A DNA stretch of 64,000 bases from Vibrio casei. GTDB lineage: Bacteria; Pseudomonadota; Gammaproteobacteria; Enterobacterales; Vibrionaceae. The notes beneath the pieces are model-generated. The model made no database searches and was not told where the DNA came from. It saw only the letters and a program-made list of their open reading frames with translations. This document shows positions 36,266 through 46,034 of this stretch, piece by piece (the first letter of the stretch is position 1; every line of letters begins with the position of its first letter). Location of the stretch: NCBI RefSeq assembly GCF_002218025.2, contig NZ_AP018680.1, forward strand, positions 868,001 to 932,000, read 5' to 3'. The translations under genes were made by a program, and so were the position numbers.

Positions 36266-37093
36266 TTGAGTGACGTAAAATACACGGTATTCCCAACCTT
36301 TTTAATACTGATATCACTTCTGATGTCAGGCTGTAGCTCTGCACCAGATGAAATCGAGGCGGACAAGTCAGCCGTTTCTGCTTCTAATGCAAACCGAGAT
36401 AAAACACCCACAGAAATTTCTTCGACTTACGTTGATGATTCTGGCGATCCACTTGAAGGATTTAACCGAACAATGTGGATGATAAATTACGATTATCTTG
36501 ATCCTTATTTGGTTAGGCCTGCATCTATTGTGTATATGGAGTGGACACCTTCGCCGATTCGTATCGGTTTCAATAATTTTTTAGATAATTTAGATGAACC
36601 TGCCAGTGCGTTGAATAATTTATTAATGGGCAATGGTCAGTTAGCTGTAAAAAGTTTTAGCCGTTTTTGGATCAACACAACGATAGGCTTACTAGGGTTA
36701 ATTGATGTGGCAACCATGGCTGATATTCCCCGAAATAGCCGAGAGTTTGGTGATGTTCTCGGTCATTATGGTGTAGGTAATGGGCCTTATGTTATGTTGC
36801 CAGGTTACGGGCCTGTTACCCCAAGAGATTTAACGGATACTGTCGACTCAATGTATATTCCACTGAATTGGCTGAACTTTTGGCAGAAAGCGACTAAATG
36901 GGCTTTCCAAGGGCTTGAATCTCGATATGAGCTGATCTCACAAGAAGGGCTGTTGAAAGATTCACCCGATCCATATTCATTAAGCAAAAGTATTTATTTA
37001 CAGCACCAAGATTTTAAAGCGGATATTAAAGAAGAACCGGAAGAAGCGTTAGATGAGCAGTTGTTAGAAGAGTACTTAGGGCATGATTATTAA
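36266..37093 (+). CDS. mlaA: MlaA (VacJ) outer-membrane lipoprotein
   Basis: A 275-residue lipoprotein with signal peptide and lipobox LMSGC (lipidated Cys23). It contains the family blocks DPLEGFNRTMWMINYDYLDPYLVRP, VGNGPYVMLPGYGP and DSMYIPLNW. MlaA removes mislocalised phospholipids from the outer leaflet of the outer membrane and passes them to MlaC. The start is TTG at 36266 behind AGGA, because no ATG or GTG in frame is suitably placed; this gives the expected signal peptide. It is a single gene flanked by terminators. Confidence 0.93.
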   Translation: MSDVKYTVFPTFLILISLLMSGCSSAPDEIEADKSAVSASNANRDKTPTEISSTYVDDSGDPLEGFNRTMWMINYDYLDPYLVRPASIVYMEWTPSPIRIGFNNFLDNLDEPASALNNLLMGNGQLAVKSFSRFWINTTIGLLGLIDVATMADIPRNSREFGDVLGHYGVGNGPYVMLPGYGPVTPRDLTDTVDSMYIPLNWLNFWQKATKWAFQGLESRYELISQEGLLKDSPDPYSLSKSIYLQHQDFKADIKEEPEEALDEQLLEEYLGHDY

Positions 37094-37102
37094 TAGCAGA
37101 AT

Positions 37103-37140
37103 GGGCCTTACCGGAGTTTATCTAGTAAGGCTCACTTTGT
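37103..37140. terminator. Hairpin between converging mlaA and fadL
   Basis: GGGCCTTAC (37103-37111) pairs with GTAAGGCTC (37125-37133; one G-T pair), followed by a weak T-rich stretch. It probably ends both converging genes. Confidence 0.6.
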
Positions 37141-37153
37141 TATTTGAGCAATA

Positions 37154-38467
37154 TTAGAACGTTTTACTGTATTGAATACCCGCTATAATCGCATCAGTAT
37201 GCGTTGTTGCCGTAATGCTGGATATACTGTAATTACCGTCATCAAGTTGGTCTCCGTGATGCTCTTTAGTATCTACATCTACCCCGAGTAAGTAAGTAAA
37301 GCCAAAGTCGATACTTGAATCACTTGTTGGTGCGTATGAGAAACCTGCCGAGAGCCAATTACGGTTTGAATCCGGTACGGCAATGGTGGTAATTTCATCT
37401 TGTGCACCTTGATCAAACATATAGCCAGCGCGCAATGTCCATTGATTACTTAAGTAATAAGTCCCACCAATCGAGTAGCTCCACGTATCCTTCCACTCAA
37501 ATTTTTGTAGTGATATATTTGGGCCTGCAGTCGCTAGCTCGTCAAACTTGCTCCAATCCGTCCATTGAACGGTGTAACTGAGAGCAAATTTGGTGCCTTT
37601 AAAACGGTTATAGCCAGAAATTTGAGCGAAATCCGGTAATGGGACGACGACTTCATCGGCTAAAGTAATACCGCCAGGGCCATCAATTTTCCCTGTTGCA
37701 TGGATCTCAGGGCTGGCGTGATATGAAAAACCCCAGCGGTTATTTCCATTTAGTTCGTATGTGGTGCCTATATTCCAACCAAGACCTGCCCCTGTTGCGT
37801 CAACATCGATGGCATGTATAGATCTATTGATGTCTATCGGTAAAGTGGGATCTAAAGGGCCCGGTACATCAATAGTAATATCAGTACTGCCATTAACAGC
37901 CATACTACGCTTAAATTTACCATGTCCATAAACTACATCCAATCCCGCACCAAAGCTCCATTGCTGATTTAAGCGATAAGAAATCGCTAAGGCCAAATCG
38001 GCGCTAATGATGCTAGAAGTGCCACCATACTCACCAGGGAAAGAATCATCAAATTCCGACTCTGTACCAAAGTTAGAATACAAACCTGCACCTACCGCCC
38101 ATTTATCATCGATTGGCACGACTAAAAACATGTTAGGGGCGACGGCAAGATTACCCGCATCGTCGTAGTTTGCTGGGCCTGAATTGTTGTTGATTGAGCT
38201 TTGATAACTACCATCTTCAACGGAAATTTTTGGTTTAATGGCGGTGGCACCCATGGTGAACGAGGTTTTATCAAATAGTGCCATAGCCGCAGGGTTAATT
38301 GCCATAACAGAGGCATTATCTCCAATGATGCCGTCACCTGCGTATGCACGACCCACACCCGTGGCAGACTGAGCCGCAATTTGGAAACCTGCAGCAAAAA
38401 CAGATGGTGATGCAATTAGTAAGGCGCTTGCAAGAGTAGATGCAGTGAATACATGTAACTTTTTCAT
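37154..38467 (-). CDS. fadL: Long-chain fatty acid outer-membrane transporter FadL
   Basis: A 437-residue beta-barrel. A signal peptide ends at VFA, so the mature protein begins AGFQIAAQSATGVGRAYAGDG, matching the FadL N-terminal hatch, with the INPAAMA motif (about 58-64) close behind. The C-terminus ends in Phe (IQYSKTF). It brings long-chain fatty acids across the outer membrane. A FadR-like operator 103 bases upstream fits fatty-acid control with fadIJ nearby. Confidence 0.93.
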   Translation of the reverse strand: MKKLHVFTASTLASALLIASPSVFAAGFQIAAQSATGVGRAYAGDGIIGDNASVMAINPAAMALFDKTSFTMGATAIKPKISVEDGSYQSSINNNSGPANYDDAGNLAVAPNMFLVVPIDDKWAVGAGLYSNFGTESEFDDSFPGEYGGTSSIISADLALAISYRLNQQWSFGAGLDVVYGHGKFKRSMAVNGSTDITIDVPGPLDPTLPIDINRSIHAIDVDATGAGLGWNIGTTYELNGNNRWGFSYHASPEIHATGKIDGPGGITLADEVVVPLPDFAQISGYNRFKGTKFALSYTVQWTDWSKFDELATAGPNISLQKFEWKDTWSYSIGGTYYLSNQWTLRAGYMFDQGAQDEITTIAVPDSNRNWLSAGFSYAPTSDSSIDFGFTYLLGVDVDTKEHHGDQLDDGNYSISSITATTHTDAIIAGIQYSKTF

Positions 38468-38569
38468 GGAAAATACCTAGCTGAGTTGAATCTTATTCTT
38501 CCACTAGTCCATGTGCGAAAAACGTATGCTGCTAAAAAGGAGGCGCATTATGGTGTGAATTATGGTGGG

Positions 38570-38586
38570 AACATATCCGACCATTG
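38570..38586 (-). promoter_or_regulatory. Candidate FadR operator of fadL
   Basis: Leftward strand CAATGGTCGGATATGTT closely follows the FadR consensus (A-N-CTGGTC-N-GA-Y-N-TGTT), with 10 or more of the fixed positions kept. It lies about 100 bases before the fadL start. Confidence 0.6.
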
Positions 38587-38797
38587 ATTAATTTCGGCTA
38601 AAAGTAGGTATTTGGTAGTGAATTACTGTTAATTTACCATACTTTGTTTGTTAATTATTCTGCGTTATTTGGCGGGTCTGGTTATGGTTTTCTGAAAGGT
38701 ATTAGCTTGGTAAATGTGATTTATTGTTAACCTGTTGATTTTAATATTAATGTATTTTTGAGGAGTTGAAGCAGGCAGTATGACTATTTTTAAATAA

Positions 38798-38817
38798 AAG
38801 CTCCTGAAAAGGAGCTT
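38798..38817 (-). terminator. Terminator of the ECF sigma-DUF3379 operon
   Basis: A 7-bp stem AAGCTCC/GGAGCTT with a 6-base loop, followed on the leftward strand by a T-rich run. It lies 30 bases after the DUF3379 stop. Confidence 0.75.
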
Positions 38818-38846
38818 GAATATTTGTCGTTTTATGATGGTCTTAA

Positions 38847-39566
38847 TCAGCTTTTGAGTACGAACATTGGCGCTAATTTTGTAGCAATTGATGAAATATC
38901 TTCATTTTCATTACCAACCACCACTAAGCTTCCTTGAGGAAGAGGAATAATAGCACCTTTCATTCCATCTTTAGCAAAGTCACTGGCATTGGGCGCTGAA
39001 ATATTAGAAATAAAAGCGGTGACTCGGCCTTTTTCCCCTTGAAATACCATGTGCAGTGCATGGTGGTCGGGGCTGAAACCACAATGATTTAGATAATAAA
39101 TATGATAAGGGAATGCAGAGGTTAAGGTATAAGAATAGGTGCCTAATTTAGCTTGCATTTCTTGAGCATTATTTGCTTCGTTAACATCTTTAATGAAAGG
39201 CGCCTCTTCATGTATATGATGTATAGCCATACTATCTAAGCGAGCATGTGCTGGAGTGACAATTAATGCGCCCCAATTTACTTGTCCAACCATTAACCCT
39301 ACCGTAAAAATAACAGAAGCAGCCAGTGCAAAAGCTTGCTTGGTCATGTTTATTTGTGGTTTGCTTTTCGATGTGCTGAAAATTATTTTATCGGCTAAAT
39401 CATCAGGGACGTCCACTTTCATGGCCTGCTCAATTTTGTTGTCTAGGTCGGTTAAGCTCTCAGCGTATTTTCTATCATGGCTATTTGAGCGTATTTTTTC
39501 TATAACCTGAGTACTATGGTCATTGGGATCGGAAAGTAATCGGCGTCGAAATTCTAAATCATCCAT
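38847..39566 (-). CDS. DUF3379 membrane protein, probable anti-sigma factor
   Basis: A 239-residue protein. The N-terminal 80 residues are charged and cytoplasmic (MDDLEFRRRLLSDPNDH...), followed by one transmembrane helix (AFALAASVIFTVGLMVGQ, about 77-95) and a periplasmic domain. This is the DUF3379 family found with ECF sigma genes in Vibrio. The single-helix layout and 8-base overlap with the upstream sigma gene support an anti-sigma role. No zinc motif is seen. The signal it senses is unknown. Confidence 0.8.
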   Translation of the reverse strand: MDDLEFRRRLLSDPNDHSTQVIEKIRSNSHDRKYAESLTDLDNKIEQAMKVDVPDDLADKIIFSTSKSKPQINMTKQAFALAASVIFTVGLMVGQVNWGALIVTPAHARLDSMAIHHIHEEAPFIKDVNEANNAQEMQAKLGTYSYTLTSAFPYHIYYLNHCGFSPDHHALHMVFQGEKGRVTAFISNISAPNASDFAKDGMKGAIIPLPQGSLVVVGNENEDISSIATKLAPMFVLKS

Positions 39567-40122
39567 GTGTCACTCCTTGAGTTTCGGGAGAGGAATCAAT
39601 GAGTTCTTTTAATTGGTTACGAGCACGGAATAATCGAGTCATTACTGTATTTTTATTAAGTTCTAATATTTGACTGATTTCTTCCCCGTTAAATCCGCCG
39701 ATTACCTGCAAAAATAATGGTTCCCGATATTCAATTTCTAGTTTCATAATTTGATTTTGTAGCCATTTTTGTTGGTGGTGCGCATCATCATCGGTTTTAC
39801 CGCTGTTGCCTGGTTCATCAATATCCACCAGGTCAAATTGTTTACGTTCAAATCGGCGAGCATTTTCTCGTCGCAAAATGGTAATTAACCAAGATTTAGC
39901 GGCTTTTTCATCTTGTAGAGCATCAAGGGATTTCCAAGCGCGCAGGCAAGTTTCTTGCACTAAATCTTCAGCAATATGTTTATCTTTGCATAGCCAGTAT
40001 GCATACCGATATAGGTCTCGGTGATATGCCCGAACAAGGGACTCATAGCGTCTTTGTTTATTCATATCTTTATTGACCGAGTTAGGCGGTTTTTTCTTTC
40101 GGAACAACTGAGAAATAGCCAC
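39559..40122 (-). CDS. ECF sigma-70 family factor
   Basis: A 187-residue sigma factor. Region 2 reads YHRDLYRYAYWLCKDKHIAEDLVQETCLRAWKSL, and region 4 reads EYREPLFLQVIGGFNGEEISQIL then TVMTRLFRARNQL. The start is GTG at 40122 behind GAGGGG with 5-base spacing. It is coupled to the DUF3379 gene downstream. Its place between fadL and fadIJ is a Vibrio arrangement; its targets are unknown. Confidence 0.9.
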   Translation of the reverse strand: MAISQLFRKKKPPNSVNKDMNKQRRYESLVRAYHRDLYRYAYWLCKDKHIAEDLVQETCLRAWKSLDALQDEKAAKSWLITILRRENARRFERKQFDLVDIDEPGNSGKTDDDAHHQQKWLQNQIMKLEIEYREPLFLQVIGGFNGEEISQILELNKNTVMTRLFRARNQLKELIDSSPETQGVTHG

Positions 40123-40529
40123 TTTTTCCCCTCATTTTTAAAATATCTGCTTTTTTCTTTACTCAAGCTTCACATTTTAAGTGTTAAAATGAACTAGAAT
40201 TAAATTAAGTATTTGATTGTAATATATTAATTCTATAACTAAATTTTAAATGGCAAGGATGTAAGAGTATGCCTCTATTTAGAGTGGTTTTTTTACAATA
40301 ATAAATGAAGTATTAATTGTTATTTTTGTTGGGTTACCGTTATTTTTATGAGATGAATGTACTTTGTACCGATTTAGGCTTTACTTGTTACTTGGTAATA
40401 GGTGTCACAATTTTTAACATCATTCTGATAATCACCACTGTTCAGTTTGAAGTTAAAAAAGCTTTGTATAGAATAACAGGTCAGACCTCTTTGGTTCAGA
40501 ATACCGTTTCTAATAAATAAGGAAAGAAT
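40123..40529. other. Divergent intergenic region between the ECF sigma gene and fadI
   Basis: A 407-base AT-rich region with the leftward sigma promoter (not identified) and the rightward fadI promoter and FadR-like site (40447-40491). A 67-codon open frame at 40317-40520 covers that promoter and operator and looks non-coding. Confidence 0.55.
40447..40491 (+). promoter_or_regulatory. fadIJ promoter with FadR operator
   Basis: A -35 TTGAAG (40447-40452), a 16-base spacer and a -10 TAGAAT (40469-40474) are followed at once by AACAGGTCAGACCTCTT (40475-40491). The latter is a near match to the FadR consensus with its GGTC-N-GACC core. A repressor bound over the start site would block transcription, as for other fad genes. 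Confidence 0.65.
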
Positions 40530-41867
40530 ATGAGTCAGCAGGAAGTGAAAACCCGCAATGGCGATCGTATTGCCATTGTGTCCGGCTTAAGAACACCGTT
40601 TGCTCGTCAAGGTACAGCCTTCAAAGAAGTACCAGCGGTGGATTTAGGTAAAATGGTGGTAAGTGAATTATTAGCACGTACTCAAATTGATCCGGCATTG
40701 ATCGACCAAGTGGTCTTTGGGCAGGTAGTACAAATGCCAGCTGCACCTAATATTGCTCGTGAAATTGTACTCGGTACAGGAATGAATGTGTCTACCGACG
40801 CGTACAGTGTGACTAGAGCGTGTGCCACCAGCTTTCAATCGGCAGTGAATGTGGCCGAAAGTATCATGGCTGGCACGATTGAAATTGGTATTGCGGGTGG
40901 GGCTGATTCTTCTTCGGTTCTTCCTATTGGTGTCTCTAAACCATTGGCACAAGGCTTACTCGAGTTAAGTAAAGCCAAAACTTTGCCGCAAAAATTATCC
41001 GTATTACGCAAATTATCGTTTAAAGACTTGATGCCAGTTCCACCTGCGGTTGCAGAATACTCTACGGGTCTATCTATGGGACAAACGGCAGAGCAAATGG
41101 CTAAAACGCATGAAATTCCTCGTGAAGAGCAAGATGCTTTAGCGCATCGTTCTCATGCGTTAGCGGCGCAAGCTTGGGAAGATGGGTTGATTGCAGATGA
41201 AGTAATGACGGCTTTTCCTGAACCTTATAAAGAATGGATTAATAAAGATAATAACATTCGTGAAGGTTCACAAATTGAACAGTATGCGAAGTTGCGTCCA
41301 GCCTTCGATCGTAAATTTGGTAGCGTGACGGCGGCAACCAGTACACCATTAACGGATGGTGCTGCTGCAGTATTGATGATGAGTGAAAGCAAAGCCAAAG
41401 AATTAGGTCTTGAAGTATTAGGTTATATCCGTTCATACGCATTTTCTGCTATTCAAGTTGAAGAAGATATGCTCATGGGGCCTTCTTATGCCACTCCGAT
41501 TGCCTTAGATAGAGCAGGATTAGAGCTTAAGGATCTCGATTTAATAGAAATGCATGAAGCATTTGCGGCTCAAACCTTAGCTAATGTGAAAATGTTTGCT
41601 TCTGAAGTCTTTGCTAAAGAAAAATTGGGTCGAGATAAAGCGATTGGTGTCATTGATATGGATAAATTCAATGTCTTGGGGGGATCTTTGGCTTACGGTC
41701 ACCCATTTGCGGCCACCGGAGCACGTTTAATGACTCAAACGTTACGTGAGTTAAAACGTCGTGGTGGTGGGGTTGCGTTAACCACTGCTTGTGCGGCGGG
41801 TGGTTTAGGCGCCGCGGTGATTTTGGAAGTGGATAAAAGCGATGCACATACACAAGGAGCGAAATAA
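40530..41867 (+). CDS. fadI: 3-ketoacyl-CoA thiolase FadI
   Basis: A 445-residue thiolase that cleaves 3-ketoacyl-CoA in the last step of beta-oxidation. The catalytic Cys98 sits in [10 protein letters not shown], the His motif is [17 protein letters not shown], and the C-terminal Cys is in [12 protein letters not shown]. Length and sequence fit FadI (anaerobic type, paired with FadJ) rather than FadA. A ribosome binding site AAGGAA precedes the ATG. fadJ follows after 2 bases. Confidence 0.95.
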   Translation: MSQQEVKTRNGDRIAIVSGLRTPFARQGTAFKEVPAVDLGKMVVSELLARTQIDPALIDQVVFGQVVQMPAAPNIAREIVLGTGMNVSTDAYSVTRACATSFQSAVNVAESIMAGTIEIGIAGGADSSSVLPIGVSKPLAQGLLELSKAKTLPQKLSVLRKLSFKDLMPVPPAVAEYSTGLSMGQTAEQMAKTHEIPREEQDALAHRSHALAAQAWEDGLIADEVMTAFPEPYKEWINKDNNIREGSQIEQYAKLRPAFDRKFGSVTAATSTPLTDGAAAVLMMSESKAKELGLEVLGYIRSYAFSAIQVEEDMLMGPSYATPIALDRAGLELKDLDLIEMHEAFAAQTLANVKMFASEVFAKEKLGRDKAIGVIDMDKFNVLGGSLAYGHPFAATGARLMTQTLRELKRRGGGVALTTACAAGGLGAAVILEVDKSDAHTQGAK

Positions 41868-41869
41868 TT

Positions 41870-44017
41870 ATGACGGTTGATATTCAAACTTCGGTTGCCG
41901 AAGGACACACAACGAATAATGCTTTTACGCTTACCATTGATGACAATCAAATGGCTTGGTTGGCCGTGGATGTGCCGAATGAAAAAATGAATACCTTACA
42001 AGCGGCGTTTGCAGATCAAATGCAAGGTATATTTCAGCAGCTTGAAAAACAAAAATCGAATATCAAAGGAATGATTGTTCATTCATTGAAACCAGATAAC
42101 TTTATCGCAGGTGCGGATGTTCGCATGCTGGATGCTTGCCAATCTGCTCAAGAAGCTGAATCGCTCGGTAAGCAAGGCCAAGAAATGTTTAATCAGCTTG
42201 CTAATTTACCTTTTACCGTAGTGGCCGCCATTCATGGCCCTTGTCTTGGTGGTGGCTTAGAATTGGCGCTTGCGTGTGATTATCGTGTTTGTAGTGACGA
42301 TAATGGAACTCGTCTTGGTCTACCTGAAGTGCAATTAGGTTTGTTGCCAGGCTCAGGAGGTACTCAACGTTTACCTCGCTTAATTGGCTTGCTTGATAGT
42401 TTGGATCTGATTTTAACAGGTAAACAAGTACGTGCGAAAAAGGCATTGAAACTTGGATTGGCGGATGCTTGCGTACCTAAAACTATTTTATTACAGGCCG
42501 CACAAGAGTTTATTGAAAAATCCAAACGAAAAATAAAACCTGACGTAAAAGAGAAATTGATGGCAAACACGGGGTTTGGCCGTAAAGTCATTTTTGATCA
42601 AGCGAGCAAAAAAGCCAATCAAAAGAGTCGTGGTAATTATCCTGCGATTAAAGCGATTTTGAATGTCATTCAACATGGTTTAGAAAAAGGAATGGTACAA
42701 GGCTTAGAAAAAGAGGCTCAAGAGTTTGGTAAGTTAGTGATGACACCAGAATCTCGGGCGCTACGTTCTATTTTCTTTGCAACGACCGAAATGAAAAAAG
42801 ATTTTGGCAGTAATGCTAAGCCGAAAAATATTCAAAGTATTGGGGTTCTTGGTGGTGGTTTGATGGGCGCTGGTATTGCGTATGTTTCTGCCACTAAAGC
42901 GCATGTACCTGTGCGGGTAAAAGATGTTTCCAATGACGGCATTTTGCATGCTATGAATTACAGCTATAAATTGCTGAGTAAACTGGCTCAGCGTCGCGCT
43001 ATTACTCAAGCGCAATTACAGAAACAAATGCAGTCAATTTCTGGTGGAACTGATTTTACGGGTTTCTCGAAAAAAGACATGGTAATTGAAGCGGTATTTG
43101 AAGATTTAAACTTAAAGCAATCGATGGTGAGAGATGTTCAAACTCACGCTAAAGAGGACGTGATTTTTGCTACGAATACCTCGTCATTACCGATTTCCAA
43201 TATAGCTAAAGGCGCTTTAAAACCTGAAAATGTAATTGGCCTGCATTACTTTAGCCCCGTTGATAAAATGCCATTAGTGGAAGTGATTCCACATGAAGGA
43301 ACCTCGGATGAAGTGATTGCTACTACCGTTAAATTTGCTCGTAAACAAGGTAAAACACCGATTGTAGTCAAAGATAAAGCTGGTTTTTATGTTAACCGTA
43401 TTCTTGCTCCTTACATGAATGAAGCGGCTAAAGTATTACTCTCAGGTGAACCCATTGAGCATATTGATGAGTCATTGCTTAATTTTGGTTTTCCAGTTGG
43501 TCCTATTGCTTTATTAGATGAAGTGGGTGTCGATATTGGGGCTAAAATCACGCCGATTCTGGTGGAAGAATTAGGTGAACGCTTTAAAGCACCAGATGTT
43601 TTTGAAACCTTGCTGAAAGACAATCGCAAAGGGCGTAAGAGCGGAAAAGGTTTTTATAGTTATAAAGGTAAGAAGAAAGAAGTCGATAAGTCGGTCTATC
43701 GCTTGCTTAATGTGTCGCCAGAGTCGATTTTAAGTGAAGAAGTTATTTCGATGCGTTGTGTTTTATTGATGATCAATGAAGCGGTTCGTGCATTGGACGA
43801 CGGTATTATTGCCAGCCCACGAGATGGTGATATTGGTGCGATTTTTGGTATTGGTTTCCCTCCGTTTTTAGGGGGGCCATTCCGTTATGTCGATCAAATT
43901 GGCGCGGATAAACTGGTTGAGATCATGAATGAATACACAGAAAAATATGGTTCACGATTTGCTCCTTGTGATGGATTGCTCACACGCGCCGGAACGGGTG
44001 ATAAATTCTATCCATAG
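41870..44017 (+). CDS. fadJ: Fatty acid oxidation complex alpha subunit FadJ
   Basis: A 715-residue multifunctional enzyme. Residues 1-190 are enoyl-CoA hydratase ([27 protein letters not shown] with one catalytic Glu; [21 protein letters not shown] with the other). Residues 320-700 are L-3-hydroxyacyl-CoA dehydrogenase (NAD site [16 protein letters not shown]; catalytic His in [19 protein letters not shown]). It works with FadI as a complex. A terminator follows. Confidence 0.95.
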   Translation: MTVDIQTSVAEGHTTNNAFTLTIDDNQMAWLAVDVPNEKMNTLQAAFADQMQGIFQQLEKQKSNIKGMIVHSLKPDNFIAGADVRMLDACQSAQEAESLGKQGQEMFNQLANLPFTVVAAIHGPCLGGGLELALACDYRVCSDDNGTRLGLPEVQLGLLPGSGGTQRLPRLIGLLDSLDLILTGKQVRAKKALKLGLADACVPKTILLQAAQEFIEKSKRKIKPDVKEKLMANTGFGRKVIFDQASKKANQKSRGNYPAIKAILNVIQHGLEKGMVQGLEKEAQEFGKLVMTPESRALRSIFFATTEMKKDFGSNAKPKNIQSIGVLGGGLMGAGIAYVSATKAHVPVRVKDVSNDGILHAMNYSYKLLSKLAQRRAITQAQLQKQMQSISGGTDFTGFSKKDMVIEAVFEDLNLKQSMVRDVQTHAKEDVIFATNTSSLPISNIAKGALKPENVIGLHYFSPVDKMPLVEVIPHEGTSDEVIATTVKFARKQGKTPIVVKDKAGFYVNRILAPYMNEAAKVLLSGEPIEHIDESLLNFGFPVGPIALLDEVGVDIGAKITPILVEELGERFKAPDVFETLLKDNRKGRKSGKGFYSYKGKKKEVDKSVYRLLNVSPESILSEEVISMRCVLLMINEAVRALDDGIIASPRDGDIGAIFGIGFPPFLGGPFRYVDQIGADKLVEIMNEYTEKYGSRFAPCDGLLTRAGTGDKFYP

Positions 44018-44049
44018 TATCGATAGAATTTTATTTTAAACCATCAAAG

Positions 44050-44090
44050 CCCTGTTATTGTCGAATCAATCGATAAATAACAGGGTTTTT
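44050..44090 (+). terminator. Terminator after fadIJ
   Basis: CCCTGTTATT (44050-44059) pairs with AATAACAGGG (44076-44085), followed by TTTTTATTTTT. The A-rich other side may also help end the converging GH20 gene. Confidence 0.88.
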
Positions 44091-44118
44091 ATTTTTAAAT
44101 TTTCATATCAACGTAAGC

Positions 44119-45960
44119 TTAAAAAGGGTGTATGGTCTCTTTTTGTAAAATGGCTTTTTCCAAAATAAGTAACCGGGAGTAGCTCTGCTGATAACCACCA
44201 ATGCGGTAGTCTTCTTGCCATAAACGCAAATAATTGCTCTTAACCGGTGCCAGTAAACGAGATAAATGCGCTTTGCTTTCGCAGGTTAACATCGTTAAAT
44301 CACGGGTTTCTTGTTGCTGATAATATAAAGCTATATAACTGGCTAAAAGCATTACCTGTACTGACCAGATTAAGTGCTGTTGTAAAGGGCTAGATGGCAC
44401 TTGTTGTAACTGTTTAGCATCCATTTCAAGCTGAGATATCGATAATGTTAATGAGTCACCGTCTTTGAAAGTGGCTCGTTTTATATGGCGTTGAGAAATT
44501 TGATCAAACACAAATGGCCCATAAAAGGCGCAGTTTGGTGTGTTAACGCCAGAATGTAAGTATCGGTTTTGCAACTGCAGTAAGAGAGCGATTAATGACT
44601 CTGATTCATTTGGAAACTGCCGCGATAAAACTTCGTGAGTGTGAACGGTTGGGTGCTGTTCTTCACCCCAAGCCATCGCTGCACCAAAGATATAACCAGG
44701 TAATGGCGCATAAAATGATTGAGCGTGTCCCATGTCTCCCCACTCTGACACCATATATCCTGTTGCGCCAAATTTTTTAGCTGAAATAGCGGCGCGACGC
44801 ATGTGGACTTCCGAGGCTTGGCGTCGTCCTATTACCGAGGCAAAGCAGTTGGTAGATACGACCACTTGAAAAGGGTAGCCATATTTAGCTATTTGTTGAT
44901 GCTCCTCATCGTATGGATGATCCTCTTCATAGCCCCAATTAAGTAACTCCAAATTTTTAGGTAAGTGAGGCAATATTTCAGGGTATTGAAATAACATGTC
45001 ACTGAATATTTGACAGGTCATGCCTTGCTGTTCAATGGTGAATTTTTGCTTTGTGGTAGATTGTTCGGCGTAAGCTTGTTGAACCATGGAAACAACGTTG
45101 TGTAAATATTCTAAATAAACCGCCCCTTTGCCTTTTTGGTTGCAGGCTTTTTTACTGCCACTGACACCTAAATCCATGGTTTCATCGAAATTGATGTTTA
45201 AGGTTTTACTGGTAAAGTTTGGTAGTAATTCATTAAACAAACTTCTAATAAAGACGGGCACATCTGGATTAACTGGATTAAGTCCAAAAGATTGTGGTCG
45301 GAAGTCGCCTCGTTGATCATAGAATCCGTCGGTTTGTTCGGCTAAATGTTGATATTCAGGGTGGCACAGCCATTTTTCCATATGACCGAACGTGGCTTGG
45401 TTGGGAATAAGTTCAAGTCCTTTTTGGTGGCAATACTCATTGATTTGTTGAATGTCTTTTGCGTGATAGGGGGAATAATTTTGCCAGACGGTTTGATGAG
45501 ATTGATAGGCAAAAGTATGCTCAGTATAAAGCTGAAGTTGGTTATAGCGTAGCTCTGACCAATTATCGATAAGTTGAAAAAGCTTTTCAAGCGTTGGAAT
45601 TTTGTCACGACTGATATCCAATAAAACCCCACGTTTTTCAAAGCTGGGTTCATCGGTTATTACTAAACAGGGTAGGTTATATGGATAACCTTGTTTGAGC
45701 TGCCGCAATGCATAATGAGCGTATAACTTTCCTAATTCGCAGCGATATTCAATGGTGATGACATGCTGTTGAATAGTGAGTCGAAATGCTTGAATACTTA
45801 AGGTATCGTTTTTGAAGTAAGCGATTTTTTGGTTTTCACAAGTTTGTTTAATAACGGTAGGAATACTATCTAACGTTATTTTTATATGACAAAACTGAGC
45901 AGGGTCATCAAGTAATAAATGTTTAGGGAGAGGGAAAAGATGCTTGGCAATGAATTCCAT
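44119..45960 (-). CDS. Family 20 glycoside hydrolase, cytoplasmic beta-N-acetylhexosaminidase-like
   Basis: A 613-residue protein. A small GH20 N-terminal domain (about 1-110) is followed by the TIM barrel, with DISRDKIPTL at its start and the catalytic Asp-Glu pair D259/E260 in NINFDETMDLG. WGDMGHAQ and the GAAMAWGEE end of the barrel are also seen. There is no signal peptide, so it should act in the cytoplasm, probably removing N-acetylglucosamine from imported chitin-derived or other oligosaccharides. No chitin-utilisation genes are adjacent. Its N-terminus begins MEFIAKHLFPLPK. Confidence 0.82.
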   Translation of the reverse strand: MEFIAKHLFPLPKHLLLDDPAQFCHIKITLDSIPTVIKQTCENQKIAYFKNDTLSIQAFRLTIQQHVITIEYRCELGKLYAHYALRQLKQGYPYNLPCLVITDEPSFEKRGVLLDISRDKIPTLEKLFQLIDNWSELRYNQLQLYTEHTFAYQSHQTVWQNYSPYHAKDIQQINEYCHQKGLELIPNQATFGHMEKWLCHPEYQHLAEQTDGFYDQRGDFRPQSFGLNPVNPDVPVFIRSLFNELLPNFTSKTLNINFDETMDLGVSGSKKACNQKGKGAVYLEYLHNVVSMVQQAYAEQSTTKQKFTIEQQGMTCQIFSDMLFQYPEILPHLPKNLELLNWGYEEDHPYDEEHQQIAKYGYPFQVVVSTNCFASVIGRRQASEVHMRRAAISAKKFGATGYMVSEWGDMGHAQSFYAPLPGYIFGAAMAWGEEQHPTVHTHEVLSRQFPNESESLIALLLQLQNRYLHSGVNTPNCAFYGPFVFDQISQRHIKRATFKDGDSLTLSISQLEMDAKQLQQVPSSPLQQHLIWSVQVMLLASYIALYYQQQETRDLTMLTCESKAHLSRLLAPVKSNYLRLWQEDYRIGGYQQSYSRLLILEKAILQKETIHPF

Positions 45961-45990
45961 TTTACGTCATTCCTTGAATATGCAGTGATT

Positions 45991-46019
45991 GACTCTCTAG
46001 TCATTGAGGCTAGAGAGTC
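45991..46019 (-). other. Hairpin between the M16 protease and GH20 genes
   Basis: GACTCTCTAG (45991-46000) and CTAGAGAGTC (46010-46019) form a perfect 10-bp stem with a 9-base loop. There is no T run after it on either strand, so it may be an mRNA-end or processing structure rather than an intrinsic terminator. Confidence 0.5.
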
Positions 46020-46034
46020 CGTGATATAAAAGAT

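Larger units (their letters stand above)
38468..38846. other. Intergenic region between fadL and the DUF3379 gene
   Basis: A 379-base stretch holding the fadL promoter with its FadR-like site, and at the far end the hairpin AAGCTCC/GGAGCTT (38798-38817) followed leftward by TTTTATTT. That hairpin is a terminator for the ECF sigma-DUF3379 operon. No ORF with coding character is seen. Confidence 0.6.

Noticed and set aside
40317..40520. Open frame of 67 codons with hydrophobic residues upstream of fadI
   Set aside because: It covers the fadI promoter and FadR-like operator, has no ribosome binding site and shows no family-like sequence.
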